Below are positions 47,202 to 58,720 of a DNA stretch of 64,000 nt, one piece after another. The notes below the pieces were generated by a model, which had not been told where the DNA came from, searched no databases, and saw only the letters and a list, made by a program, of their open reading frames with translations. Within the stretch, counting starts at the first letter, position 1, and every line of letters begins with the position of its first letter. This stretch comes from Gnetum montanum (lineage: Eukaryota; Streptophyta; Gnetopsida; Gnetales; Gnetaceae), in the NCBI GenBank assembly GCA_015680685.1, contig MNCI01018369.1:70456-134455 (forward strand), in the 5' to 3' direction. The position numbers and the translations under genes are program-made.

Positions 47202-48190
47202 GTTTAAAATTTCATATGTTGAAATGAATTCATGAGATTCTAATAGAAGACCTTATCACTAGGTTGAAACTTAAATCTTCTTATTTGTGCATCATGACAT
47301 TGTTTGGCATGTGCCCTATATATTTCATTCATAGTTAAGGCTACTTGTCAATTTTTGTCTAGCACATTTAGTATCATGAGGCATTCTTATTGTGTTAGAT
47401 CAAGGTTAAGGTCAAGCTTATAAGCTATTGAAAGTGTACAAAGGTTAGCTTGGACTGGTAGTTCAGGTAACTTCTAACTCATAATGAGAGTACCCTATAA
47501 GAAGTTTCTATGTGGATTGATACGCCCATAAAGCATCATTAAGTTTTGTGTTCCATTCCTTCCTATACTTACTAATTATACATGTTAGTATTTGGGTTAT
47601 CTCTCTATTATTACCTTTGGCTTGAGTGTTAGCTTGGGGGTGACAGGGGTTATTAGTTTATGTTGCACCCCTAAGTGTTACATCAGTTTCTGAAAAGTAG
47701 CCCCTTTAAAATGGGTTCCATTATTAGAAATAAGTGCTCTTGGCACATTAAACCTATTTACCACACAATTTTGAACAAATCATGCTATAGTAGAGGATGA
47801 ATAATCAATGAAAATAGTATCTTTAGAACACTTGGTGTAATAGTCAACAATTATGATGATGTACATCTTTCCATTGGACATGGGAGTAATGGATCCCATG
47901 AAGTTAATGCCCAAGATGTCAAATGACTTCAATGGTTGGATCCACTATTAGGATCCTTTTATTCAAGCTTTCATTCCTTTGTCTCATTAGCAGCATTCAC
48001 AAGAATGGAAGAAAAGGTGGACATCCCTGAAAATGGTGGGCCAGAAGTACCCTATCATGAGGATCTTCATAGCTTTCCTCCATTCCACATAGTGGTCCCT
48101 ACAAGGAATTTCATGAGCATCCTAGAGGATCCATAGTCAATTAGCATCAAGTACACACCATCGCACCAAGCCATTACCACAATCCTTATA
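47202..48190 (-). pseudogene. Integrase of H1, main part
   Basis: Minus strand. HHCC region: DAHEIPCRDHYVE (about 48080-48125) and FFHSCECC (47990-48015). Core: VDYYTKCSK (near 47825-47850), LISNNGTHFKGATFQKLM (47680-47740; Asn for the second Asp). The C-terminal half includes DLDLTQ-like text and FKFQPSDKVFY (about 47255-47285). The last strand is at 25331-25560, beyond the nested E1 and E2. The ORF 48137-48478 contains RKLYKDCGNGLVRWCVLD, the usual lead-in to the HHCC region. Confidence 0.87.
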
Positions 48191-48945
48191 AAGTTTTCTT
48201 TGAATTTCCATGTAATGTTTGGCTTGGTAAAAAAAACTATTACTTCTTCTTGTTATCCCATCCCTGTGGAGTCTCTTGAGTGAGAACATAAGAGAAGAAA
48301 TCATCATACCAATTGGTACCCATGGAATTTTGAACATCAAGGGATTTAGCAAAGAGGAGTTCATATAGAAATTGATTAGGTAAAGTCTCCTCATACTTTT
48401 TGCTATCCCATCATAATCAAGACAAGTGATCAACGAACATATTATTAGTTCCCTTTCTATCCACCATTGTAAGATCAAACTCTTGTAACATCATCAACCA
48501 TTGTATAACATGGGGGCTTACCATTGCTTTGTTCATTAGAAAGTGGATAGCACTATGATCTGTGTATATAAAAACTTGATATCCAAGCACATAATGCTTG
48601 AATTTCTCTAAGGCATACACCACCATCATGAGCTCCTTCTCAGTGATGGTGTAATTCAATTGTGCATCCATAATACTTCTATTAGCATAATGGATATAGT
48701 TAAGGACATTTTTGATCATCATATTGCATCAATACTACTCCCATTGCATAGTTGAATACATTCATCATGATGTGGAAGGGTCTAGACTAGTATAAAGCTT
48801 GTAAAATAGGAGTTTATATGAGTTTTTCCTTTACTTGTTGGAGTGCATGCTCATATTCCTTGGTCCAATCAAAGAATGCATCCTTCTTAGTTAATTTTAC
48901 TAATGGCTTGGAAATTTTGGAGAAGTTCTAAATGAATCACTAGTA
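48191..48945 (-). pseudogene. RNase H domain of H1
   Basis: A 101-residue open stretch (48417-48722) carries the core: SIMDAQLNYTITEKELMMVV with the catalytic Glu, VFIYTDHSAIHFLMNKA with the Asp, and FDLTMVDRKGTNNMF, VDHLS. Upstream are FHIMMNVFNYAMGVVLMQYD (about 48725-48790), the domain start. It is among the longest uninterrupted reading frames of H1. Confidence 0.86.
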
Positions 48946-49700
48946 GTAACTAGTATGTCCAAGGAATGAACTCACATCCTTGACCATTTCAAGTTATCTA
49001 GTGATTCCTTAGATTATCTATATTTTCTTCAAGTCCATCTCAATACCTTTCTTTGAAATTCTATGGCCTAGGACTATGCCTTCTTGGACCATCAAATGAT
49101 TTTTTTTCTAATTAAGCCTTAAGTTTTTCTCCACAAAATGTTTTAGCACTTTCTTAATATGGTCCAAGGCTTGTTTAAAAGTGACACCATAGGTGGAGAA
49201 GTCATCCATGAAGACTTCTACATTGCTACTAATTTGCTACTAGAAGATGCTAAGCATCAAGTGTTGGAAAGTATTAGTGGTGTTACATAGTCCAAAGGGC
49301 ATCCTTTTGTATGTAAAGGTGTCCAAAGAGCTTGTGAAAGTAGTTTTGACCTAGTCCTCTAATGCTATTTAGATTTGGTTATAGCCACTATAACCATCCA
49401 AAAAACTGTAGTATTCATACTCTGTAATAGTGTCAAGCACTTGGTTTACAAGTGGTAATAGAAAATGATCCTTGAAAGCTCCCATATTCAACAACCTGTA
49501 GTCTATATAGATCCTCCATTTACCATCCTTCTTTGGTACAATGACAAGTGGGCTAACCCAGTCACTTTCGTTAATGGGATAAATGAATCCTACCTTAAGA
49601 AGTTGTTCAATTTTGTCTTTTATAACCTACTTTAGTTTGGGATTCAACTACCTCTACAATTACCATTTGGGTTTGATAGAGGGGTCTATGTAGATATGAT
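48946..49700 (-). pseudogene. Reverse transcriptase domain of H1
   Basis: Minus strand: LNPKLK, then FIYPINESDWVSPLVIVPKK and DGKWRIYIDYRLLN, DHFLLPLVNQVLDTI, YYSFLDGYSGYNQI, FAYKR-like FTYKRMPFGLCNT, and the active site VEVFMDDFSTYGVTFK at 49186-49230. The thumb continues with HIKKVLKHFVEKNLRLN. Same lineage as L and E2. Interrupted by stops, mainly TAG. Confidence 0.9.
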
Positions 49701-50570
49701 GTTGGCATATCCTTGGATTAATTTCCATCAGTTCATGATATGACTAGGAAAAGGCTATTGGTTATTTGTTAATCACTTTTAATAACTTCTTCTTTTGTGC
49801 TTAAGCAAGATTAACATTAATGATTACCAGCTTGCTATTATCAAGATAAGCATATTCAAGATTAACTAGTAACATCTTTAGTTTAAGGGGCTTCTACTTA
49901 AATTTTTCTATGATCTTCAAATCTCCCCAATTCCTCTTAGTCTATGCATGAAAGAGTGGACTACTAATTTACTCTATTTCATCCATGTATTTAATGTAAG
50001 TAGTCATGAGGATTTTTGTTTATTCCATGCATATTTTTGAATCTATCCCATCATCTATTTTCAACAGTACCCTCCTCTTTTGTAGCTATTACATACAAGC
50101 ACCTCTGAATAGTAGATGCCTAAGCATATGTTTTGCATAAATTAATGGATGTTTTGTATGGCCCATATTTCCTGCATGCAATGGCACCCTTTATCAGTAT
50201 ATGTGATACATGGAATTTTCTTCTTCCCTACTTTTCCAAATTCATTTTTCTTGTGAATATCAAAGGGAAGATCTTGAATCCCCATCTTGGCATCAATTTT
50301 GCTAAGACAAGTCCCACTGATTATAATAGGAAAGTTCCTCTTGAGATAAGACCATCCATATATGGTAGTCATGATATCCTCCATTAGTTTCAAGGAAATA
50401 ATGATGGATTGATCAATAAGCTCTAGTTTGATGTTGCATTTCTTTAATGAAGGTAGGTTCCAATTTTTGAACATTTTCTATGAGATTAAATGCACTCCAA
50501 AACCTAAGTCTATTAGAGCCTTACATAGATCATTCCTAGTGATTTGCAAATAGATAAGGAGACTCGTAGG
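49701..50570 (-). pseudogene. Aspartic protease and linker of H1
   Basis: IYLQITRNDLCKALIDLGFG (about 50505-50565) is the active-site region; the expected D-S-G appears as DLG. The next open stretch (50142-50474) has MFKNWNLPSLKKCNIKLEL, TTIYGWSYLKRNFPI and SKIDAKMGIQDLPFDIH, matching L 9190-9500. Ends in the linker to RT. Confidence 0.78.
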
Positions 50571-53072
50571 ATTAGATCATTTTTTGGAAAGGTGGCTAGC
50601 CTTGATCTAATCAATGACCATATGGGTCAACATGACGATATGCACATTGAAGGACAATTGGTTTGAAGGAGGATTGATGGTTATTTCTAAAGAGATAGAT
50701 GCAAGTTTAGAAGATGTAGGTGTCTATGAGAGTTTTGGTGGATTGTTGGTCTTGAAGAAAGCTCTATTTCAAATTTTAGACTCAGAACCACGGAGATATC
50801 TATCTAACTATAAGTTAATAGTCCTTGTGGTATTTCTTCACTATGACTATAGTGGAATTTCCCCCTCCATAGGTGAAGCATGTGGCTATAAGTTAATAGC
50901 CCTTGTGGGTATCAAGCCATGGATTATGGTCCACCTATGTAGGTGGTTGTAAGTTAATAGCCCTCATGGTATTTGATGGTGCAGAGTTGGGTGATGGATA
51001 GGGAGGAGGATAAGTAGAGGGAGTATCAAGCCATGGATTATGGATTCAATAATATTATAGAGGGTAGTAATAATAATTGAAGGGATTATGGCTTGTAGAG
51101 CCATGAAGAGATACAAGCTCGCAGACATAGTATCCATAGGGATTCGATTACTGGTAAGGGTACTATTGTTTGGGTGGTGGCATCCCCCATGACTATGGGT
51201 TTTACCATTTTTAATATTTTTCATGAAGTTGAGGTGGTGCTTCATGTGTATAGTATTGTATTTGTTGGAACTACTACCTTGGATTACCTTGAGGATAAGA
51301 TAATCTCCTGAGTGGCTACGTTTTCGCATATTTTGGATTCAAGGCATACATCCTAGATTCTTGTAGATGCAACATCATAGGGTAACATCCCTTGCAATGT
51401 TCATATTGGTAGATATCACATCCATCCTCATCAGCTTCAAAATATGCAACCTCATTTACCATGGTAGTCTTCCCTTTTTGCTATGGATACTCCTTCTTTG
51501 TATCTTTCCTTCTTCTTTTGTCTCCTTTACTACTTCCTTGTTTTTCCTTCTTCTCTATAACTTTCAAAGAAATTTGAAACTTCTCATCTAAGGAGTATCA
51601 CATTTTATCAACAAGGTTTTTCTTTATACTAATTCATCTAGTGGTGTGTCCTCCTTTGTATCATAGAAATGTACCTCCCTTTTGCAAATGGATGGGTCTC
51701 TATTGTATTCCTCTATACTTTCTCTTTTTTTCAACTCCCCTTCTTCCTTGGCCATTTGTTCTATTAACATTTGGATCTAATGGGCTTTCATCTTAGAAAG
51801 TCCCCCTTAGGCATAGACCCCAAGATTTTCTCTTATTGTGTTTCGAAGCTCATCTATGATACGACAAAGTTCTTCCCATTGAAAGAACCCATAGCCTACA
51901 CATCAGTGCATTAAAGAGTAATTCCTTCCCAGGGTTACTTCCAAGGACTCATGATTTCCTTACTTCCATCCTTGAATCTACTTCCTTAGATTAGACACTC
52001 AGGAGTATGTTTGATATTTGTCATTGAATAATTCTAACATTGTACTTCATCAGTGGATGGATTCTAGTTCCAAGGAACAATACCAACTTTTTGCTTCTTT
52101 TATGACTATCTGAGGGAATTATTTCAACTTATACTAGTTTTTTTCAATTTTTTGTAAGGCACAAGCATCATGAAAATCTTGGAAATGATGTTGTGGATCT
52201 ACATTATTTCTCCCTTGAAACTTGAGAATATTGTTCATATCCAACCATTTAATCCTACTATCCTTTTGATGCTTGGTAGGAACTCTAGCTGCTTCTAAAA
52301 CATTCAACATGTTCCTAGTGACCAACAATGGTTCATCATCATCATTATGTCTACGATGGACCCTATGATGACCGTGCCTCTCATGGTGAGTTCTGCTATG
52401 CCTCCTTTCCCAACGATGTTCTTGCTCCTCTCTTTATTAACTCCCATCCTAGGTCCTATCATTATGATGAAATCTCCTATCATCTCCGTTACGATCCCAA
52501 ACACTCCTATCTTTGTCACTCCCATAGCTCCTCCTATCAAAGTTTGATGATGAGGAGGATGATAAAGATAGAGGACTAGGAGAACAGTGCCTTCTAGTCT
52601 ATCTTTTTTAGTCCTTATCTTAATCTTTCTTTTCATCTTTATCCTTTTTTTTGTCATTCTTCTTGTCCTTAGAGGAATGAGTACATGGTTTATCTTAGAG
52701 GCTTCATAGCAAGCCTTCATGCATTTGACTTTGTAAAGTTGTACTTTAGTAGGTCGGTAATCCTTGGAGATTTAATCAATCACTTCATATTCAAGCCTTG
52801 CTACTTCAACACCTAATATAATGAGTTGGTGCATGAGCATGGTAGGAATAGATCGATGAGAAGGTAACACAATGTTATCGTTCATATCCCTTTAGTGAAA
52901 TTGCTTATCCTAATGGAAAATAAATGTGAATTCTAGATAATAAGGATCTAGATGGATGTAAATAATTTTTCAATTATTAAGGCTTTTCACTCATAGTTTC
53001 TGGTATCTACTCTTATTGCCTATCATTTTTGTCATCATGTGATGGAGATTCTTTCCTATGAGTAGAAGCCAT
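50571..53072 (-). pseudogene. gag of H1
   Basis: Probable start codon at 53070-53072 (MASTHRKESPSHD). In order: a Lys/Asp/Ser-rich stretch (52560-52700), an Arg/His-rich stretch (52330-52520), LDMNNI in a conserved linker (52200-52330), a capsid-like core (51760-52150), a zinc knuckle CDIYQYEHCKGC (51380-51425; Tyr for the second Cys), and a Tyr/Pro/His-rich tail (50830-51330) that contains several GTTAATAGCCC-type repeats near 50815-50965. Broken by stops and frameshifts. Confidence 0.82.
50813..50970 (-). repeat. Short repeats in the H1 gag tail
   Basis: Three copies of TATAAGTTAATAGTCCTTGT-like text, at about 50810-50830, 50891-50911 and 50948-50970, spaced 60-80 bases apart. They sit in the low-complexity Gag tail and probably reflect a short repeated peptide. 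Confidence 0.55.
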
Positions 53073-53206
53073 TACAAAAATAGATGTAAGTCTGCTCAAG
53101 GATAATATTACTATTATTATGAGAGATACTTTATTATGTTCTTCATACAACACTTGTGTATGAATTCACTAGTTAATAATATTATGCTAACTTAGCAAAA
53201 CTAACT

Positions 53207-53224
53207 CCCCAACAATGGCACCAA
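53207..53224 (-). promoter_or_regulatory. Decayed tRNA-Asp primer-binding site of H1
   Basis: Minus strand TTGGTGCCATTGTTGGGG next to the LTR. Against TGGCGCCGTTGCCGGGG it shows four transitions only. It fixes the 5' end and the orientation of H1. Confidence 0.82.
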
Positions 53225-54113
53225 TGATGACTAGCAAGTATTCCCTACACCTAACCATATGAATCACAAGAAATCACCAATGATTTAATCAGATTCCATA
53301 GACTTAGTTATCCAAGTGGCCAATATTTCTAAATATTAAATCATGTGGTTGCAAGTCATTATCTTTTGAACTCACACTTGTGTGTTATTAGTATGTATGG
53401 TTAAGTGTGGTTAGGGCATATGATGTATATTTTTATAATTATTTTAAAGATATTTTTATGCTAAAGGCTAGATGAGTGAATTAAGGTTTAACAATTAATT
53501 ATATAACTAATCAACTAATCTAGTAACTAACTATCATAATGAGGAGTAGCCATTCCCATTTGTAATACACATCCTGAACTAGTGTTAAAACTATTGGGTT
53601 ACCAAGTAGCTATTACTCGGCACACCAAATATCCACTATTGGGATTACTAAACATTAACACATTATGCTTGAAGTATTCATACCCACATGTTTATGATTA
53701 ATAATATTAATTACTTAATTATGGAAAATAATGGAAAATGCAAGTACATAAACATAAAGTTAAGCTAGTCTAATTGATGCAATGAATATAGGAAATCTTG
53801 ATTTTATTGTCATCATGAAAATGTGTTTAGGTATAGCACATTCAAATAAAACTCTATATAATCTCTTAGATCCACACTACAGGAACTTAGAGGGAAAATA
53901 TTCTAACTCTAGGGAAAGGAAATTACAAGAGTTCAACTAAGACTATGACTAAAACATGTCATAAATACAAGGGATGGACACATTTATATAGGAAATGACT
54001 GCATTAGTGTCAAAGTATTTGCATCAACACATCCTACTATGCATTGATAGGGATATGTTGACAAGGATGTGCCAACAGGGATGCATCAACATAGCTTTTT
54101 TTATTGATGTTCA
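53225..54113 (-). repeat. 5' LTR of H1
   Basis: An 889-bp LTR homologous to 19452-20332. The plus-strand left end is TGATGA; the sense start is TGAACATCAATAAAA. A TATA-like box lies at 53981-53991. U3 repeats are of the GTTGATGCATCC / GTTGGCACATCC kind (about 54000-54090). Flanking bases do not duplicate those at 19447-19451. Confidence 0.86.
53981..53991 (-). promoter_or_regulatory. TATA-like box of the H1 5' LTR
   Basis: CTATATAAATG on the minus strand, equivalent to 20196-20207 and placed after the U3 repeats. Confidence 0.5.
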
Positions 54114-54517
54114 TTAATAGGCCTAGGAGAAAATACCTTCCTAACTTGAAGCACATAGGGTTAATTTCATTATTAACACTAAGGTCTCCTAACATTTCTT
54201 TCATAGATGTAATTATTGTGGTAAGATGTTATTCAAGATAGGATTGATTGTTCATATTTTGAGTTTAAGGTAAAGAAATAATCCTATTTTAAAATCAAGT
54301 TTTGTTGAGGCATTGGTTTGATTTTCCTAATGTTGGGCTAGTAGTTAAGGGAAATGGTAAAATTTTACTAGTGGACCAAAAGATTATTAATATTTGAACT
54401 CAATATGATACTGGAGATCACAACATCCTGAACTATAACAATCACAACCTGGTACATATGTTTCATATATTTATTAAGAGGATATTTTATGATAAAATTA
54501 GATAGTAGAAGATAACT

Positions 54518-54781
54518 TTGCCACTTATACTTACTATCATTTATAATATCATGGTTTATGATACTTGCTATGATTGGGCTAGTTATTTAGATGAGAAGGT
54601 ATTTAGCGAGTTAACCAATAGTGACATGATGAGTGGTGAAAGTTCTAGCAATTTAGTAAACTATAAATTTTATTATGAGATGGTATGGTGCTTTGCAAAA
54701 CTCTTGGCCCATGTTGATTGTTATGGGAAGGTGCTACATGAAGAGGATTTCTCTCACTATAATCATAATGACTCTTCCTAG
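54518..54781 (+). CDS. Hypothetical ORF fragment, possibly transposon-derived
   Basis: An 87-codon plus-strand ORF (TCYDWASYLDEKVFSELT, then FYYEMVWCFAKLLAHVDCYG). After its stop the same frame continues readable for about 80 codons with a few stops (HDGGSIMHVGG, GNLVHGMKVMRECALG, LKIEVAKVM). The composition looks protein-like, but I do not recognise the family. It vaguely resembles the helical plant transposon ORFs next to some gypsy elements. It could also be a decayed host gene exon. No promoter or start context supports expression. Confidence 0.3.
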   Translation: MPLILTIIYNIMVYDTCYDWASYLDEKVFSELTNSDMMSGESSSNLVNYKFYYEMVWCFAKLLAHVDCYGKVLHEEDFSHYNHNDSS

Positions 54782-55143
54782 TATGCTAGGTGGCATGATG
54801 GAGGAAGCATCATGCATGTAGGAGGTTGTAGCTAAATTCTCCATTCTAGATAACATAGCATTATTCAAGAAATGATTGGGAATCTAGTGCATGGGATGAA
54901 AGTGATGAGGGAGTGTGCCTTAGGCACATATGATGAGGGGTAGGTGATGAAAAGGATGAGAGCAATCCCTACTAAGATTGACAAGTACAACTTTAAGGAG
55001 GGTCTAAAGATAGAAGTGGCCAAAGTAATGTAGATATTGCATAAGTTAGAAAAAATTAATGATTTGATTAGCTTTCCATTATTAATATTTTATTTTAGTT
55101 CTTCAATATTTTTATGACATCATAATTTCTTTTTATTATATGC

Positions 55144-55329
55144 TTGCTAATTTTCTTTGTTATTGTTGATAATGACGTAAAGGCTAAGAAGAAGGTAGAG
55201 AGGGAAATGTTGGCCAAGGTTGTAGAGGAGAAATGGAGAAGGAGAGAAGAGGAAGACAAAAGGACTCATAAAGAGGTAGAAGTAGAGGAGAGGGTAGCAC
55301 TAGATGAGGTTGATAGAGCATATAATTAA
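55144..55329 (+). CDS. Short charged coiled-coil-like ORF
   Basis: 61 codons, mostly Lys, Arg, Glu and Val (VEREMLAKVVEEKWRRREEE and on), with a hydrophobic start. After the first ten residues it looks like a single charged helix or coiled coil. It lies about 360 bases after the ORF at 54518 and could be a later part of the same decayed gene. Low-complexity sequence can create such ORFs by chance. Confidence 0.25.
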   Translation: MLIFFVIVDNDVKAKKKVEREMLAKVVEEKWRRREEEDKRTHKEVEVEERVALDEVDRAYN

Positions 55330-57658
55330 GCCTTGGCTAGCGATATAGGAGCCTAAGCTAGTGGGATTAACGGACTAATGAGATCCATAAGAAGATTGAC
55401 TAGTGATAAATTAGGATTGCCTCCATGTAATGCAATGACTTTTCTAGTTTGATAGTCATTTGCTTATAGCTTGGTAGAAAGATTCTAGAACAATAAAATT
55501 AAGTTTAGAGGGACTCCAGACAAGGGTGGAATGGAGGTAGTTGTAGCTGCTATGCTAGAGGTGGGCATAGTAAATTGAAGAGTAAGTATGGTTATAGGCA
55601 TGCATAATGATGATAGAACATTATACTAGATACTTTAATGTAAGGTAACTAGAAATTCCATGGGAACTTGGGATTTTTGTACTAGTACTACATGTGGTAG
55701 GGATTGAAATGGATTCAAAGATGGATTAATGTTTTGCATTAGTGTTGGAAGAGTGGGATTAACTATAATAATGTTTGGAAATAGATTATAAGAAGGAGGT
55801 GCATTGGCTATAGGAGGGACTATAATAATAGGGCTAATTAAAATAGCCAGTGTAATAGAAGCATTTTCTAGTATGGAAACCTAGAATGGGTTGGTAGAAC
55901 TAATGAGGTTTACATGTTGTATACTAGAATTATGTGATAAGTGAAAAGGATCTACAAGAAGAGACACATAAGGAGGTTCCTTCTCATTACCATCATGAAT
56001 ACTAACATCCTCACTTTTCTTACTATGTTGGTCTTGAATTGGTAGTTTCTACTAGTTACATTAATGTTAGGATTTTTGATGAGATGATCTTGAATAGTTC
56101 TTGTCATTATCTAGACGTCGCTTTCAATGACCAAGTATTCTACTAGTATGTCTTATTCAAACATAGTTAGCTTGATTGGATTATTTGAGTTAGCTAGGAA
56201 TGGTTCCAATATATTATTTTCTTCATATACAACTATTCTCCTTAGCTCAATGTTAGGTAGTATGATGCTTATTCATGCTTGACACACATGACCTTATAGT
56301 CATGATGTGTCATGGATGTTGTAAGAGTTTATGCCTTCTGTGATTTCATCAATTTTCAAATTTTTGAGGTATGAGGGGACTTAGACCCATGTCCTAACAT
56401 GGTATCAATGAGAGCCTCCTCTACACACTTAGAAGAAAATGAGATTAAGTGGAAATGGAAAATTGAATGAAGTATGAAAAGAGTAAGAAAAATTTCAAGT
56501 ATTGGAAAGGACCTATAGGATACTAGGAGATATGTTTAAGATATTAGAAACCCTTTTCACCTTCTTTTAACACCAAAAATTTTCCTAAGAAATTATTCTT
56601 CTTAACTCCATAAGGATACCTCCATGAGCTAAATGTTAGAGTACTCAATTCACAACCACAAACAATCTTTAATTCAATATAACCTTTAGTAAGTTAATGA
56701 TGGACATCAATCTCTAGGTGAATGTGGACTTAGCCTACTATACATGAACTCAAAATGATAAGGAAATAATAAAAACATATAGCTTAAATGATGAAAATGA
56801 CTAACTGTTTGTTGTTGAAAAAATGACTAAGTATAAAATGCTAAAAATTTAACTATATCATGAATGAGAAGTAATGGGATAAAAAATAAGTATAAAAACA
56901 TGCATGAAAATTATAAAATATTAAATCTGAGATGCTACCATATTAGGAAAGGGTTTAGACTCTTTTCCAAATAATAAAAATGCTTTATTGACTCACAAAA
57001 TAAATGTTCACCTCCTACACAAGGCTAAACTACAAGTGTTTATAAAACCGTAAGTATAAGAAAACTATGAATATAAGCTTAATTCAATAAAAACATATGA
57101 TTTTGATGGATGATTTTAAATTTCTAGAAGGTAGGTAGGTATATGGACAAGTTACAAGAATGATCTGAAGTTAGTTTTGGAGTCAAAATCAAAAACATTT
57201 AAACTAAGTGTTCTAGTATTGATACTAGAGCTTTAAAAATTATATATCTAGAAGGTGATGCTAGAGGCAAGAAAATTCTATCTCTAGAACCTAACATTAT
57301 GTTGGATAAGTGATGATGAATACATGCTAATGCTACTTTTGGAGACATAGTTGTGGCTTTGGAGCACATTAGTGACATTGGAAGGTGTTTTACATGCACT
57401 CATAATCACTTAAAATCTAAAACAAATGTGCTTAAAATCTCAAGAAATCAATCCAAAATTTCTTATTTAAGCTCTTAGTTATTGACCTAGGGTTATCAAT
57501 TCCAACTTAGAATTGTTGATTTTAAACTTGGAGTTAAGCCCTTCTTTCCTGAAGTTGGTCCTAAGTTTAAAAAGGACAAGTTTGACCTTCACATGTGAAA
57601 ATTTCAATAATTTGAAAAGGTGACGTTGATGCTTATGTTAGTGTCAATGTCATCAATA

Positions 57659-57688
57659 CTTAGAAAAATTTGGCAAAATTTTTCTAAG
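57659..57688. repeat. 13-bp perfect inverted repeat
   Basis: CTTAGAAAAATTT (57659-57671), spacer GGCA, then AAATTTTTCTAAG (57676-57688). AT-rich; no gene lies next to it, so its role is unknown and it may be chance. Confidence 0.7.
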
Positions 57689-58105
57689 CATCAGTTTCAA
57701 CATTTTAAAGACACACAATCTAATGTTGAATTATGCCAAGATGCTACCAAGATGTCCATGATTATAGAGGGTGATGTTGGATGCTAACTTGAAGTGGGAG
57801 AAAAGTCATTTTGTATGTGCTCAAAATGCTAACATTGACATCAATGTCAACATTAGCAATAGTTAACCAGTTTTCCAACACTTTCCATGATTTTTAGTTT
57901 TGAACTCTTAAGTATTGATCTCAACATTCCCATGCTAGGCATGGGACCATGACTTAATAGGTTTTGTATGGATTTTGATCTAAACATTTTTTTTTAGAAT
58001 ATCTTTGACTTAGAATAATAAGTTATGTGTGTGTATAGGTTTCTACTAAGCATCCATTAGTGCATTCAAAGAGATACTATGTAGACCTTTAAGTTCTCTC
58101 AAGTT

Positions 58106-58120
58106 ACACACACACACACA
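58106..58120. repeat. Short CA microsatellite
   Basis: About seven AC dinucleotides in a row. Too short to be notable beyond use as a marker. Confidence 0.8.
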
Positions 58121-58640
58121 TTATTTGTTTTGTTAAGTTTAGGAAAATCTTATTACTAAGTAGAATGTGTCATGTAGCATATTTTGGTTATGAATCACAT
58201 TAATGAAATTAATTAAAGCATTATAAAGGGTAACTACTTAGCATTTAAAGGTAAGTTAAAGTTTTAATTTTTTTTCTTTTCTCATCTTTTAAATTTAAGT
58301 CTATATTGTTAACCTCCCATCTTAGTTTACACATGATCTTTTTAATGAAAAGTATTCAAGTGTATCAACATACTAAGCATATCTCATTAGAAATAATTTC
58401 ATTAGAAAGTATTATGATTTAAATTGGAGTTTTTAACCAAAATTGAGACAATGTATGCTTTATTATGAAAATTTTTGAATTTAATTAGGAACTTTCTTTA
58501 GTTATGTTTTTTTTTCTCTATGTAAAAGTACAGAAGTCAAGGAGATGGAGAGAAGTAAAAGTGCTTGGGCTATTAACAATCTAAAGGAGCCTAACTAAAA
58601 GGGGAAGAAGGAATGGATAGTTAAAAGAGAGATGAAGCAA

Positions 58641-58720
58641 AAGGAGGATCATAAAGATAATGATGATCAAAGGAATGATCATCAAGGGGATGATCAAAAG
58701 GATAATTGGGAGGAGGGACA
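58641..58720 (+). repeat. Degenerate GATGATCAAAGG-like repeat
   Basis: Short repeated units around GATGATCAAA and GATCATCAAG. In the plus frame of the 70-codon ORF 58632-58844 they encode Asp, His, Gln and Lys-rich text (DNDDQRNDHQGDDQKDN). The ORF itself is probably a by-product of the repeat, though a hydrophilic Gag tail is possible. Confidence 0.5.

Larger units (their letters stand above)
19452..54113 (-). mobile_element. Element H1: old gypsy element split by nested E1 and E2
   Basis: A minus-strand Ty3/gypsy element with 5' LTR 53225-54113 and 3' LTR 19452-20332. Its own sequence is 19452-25560, 34446-34451 and 47202-54113, about 13.0 kb in all. Module order in sense direction: LTR, tRNA-Asp primer site, gag, protease, RT, RNase H, integrase, spacer, ORF3, LTR. 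The interior is interrupted by E1 (25561-34440) and E2 (34452-47196). Joining the host edges recreates the sequence found uninterrupted in L (about 6180-6200) and R (about 63637-63657). Flanking 5-bp sequences (ATGGG left, TTAAT right) do not match, so no target duplication is visible. Confidence 0.85.

Noticed and set aside
52304-52720. 138-residue minus-strand ORF in H1
   Set aside because: Shifted frame over the Arg/His-rich and Lys-rich part of H1 gag; the correct frame carries the conserved DDDEPLL linker.
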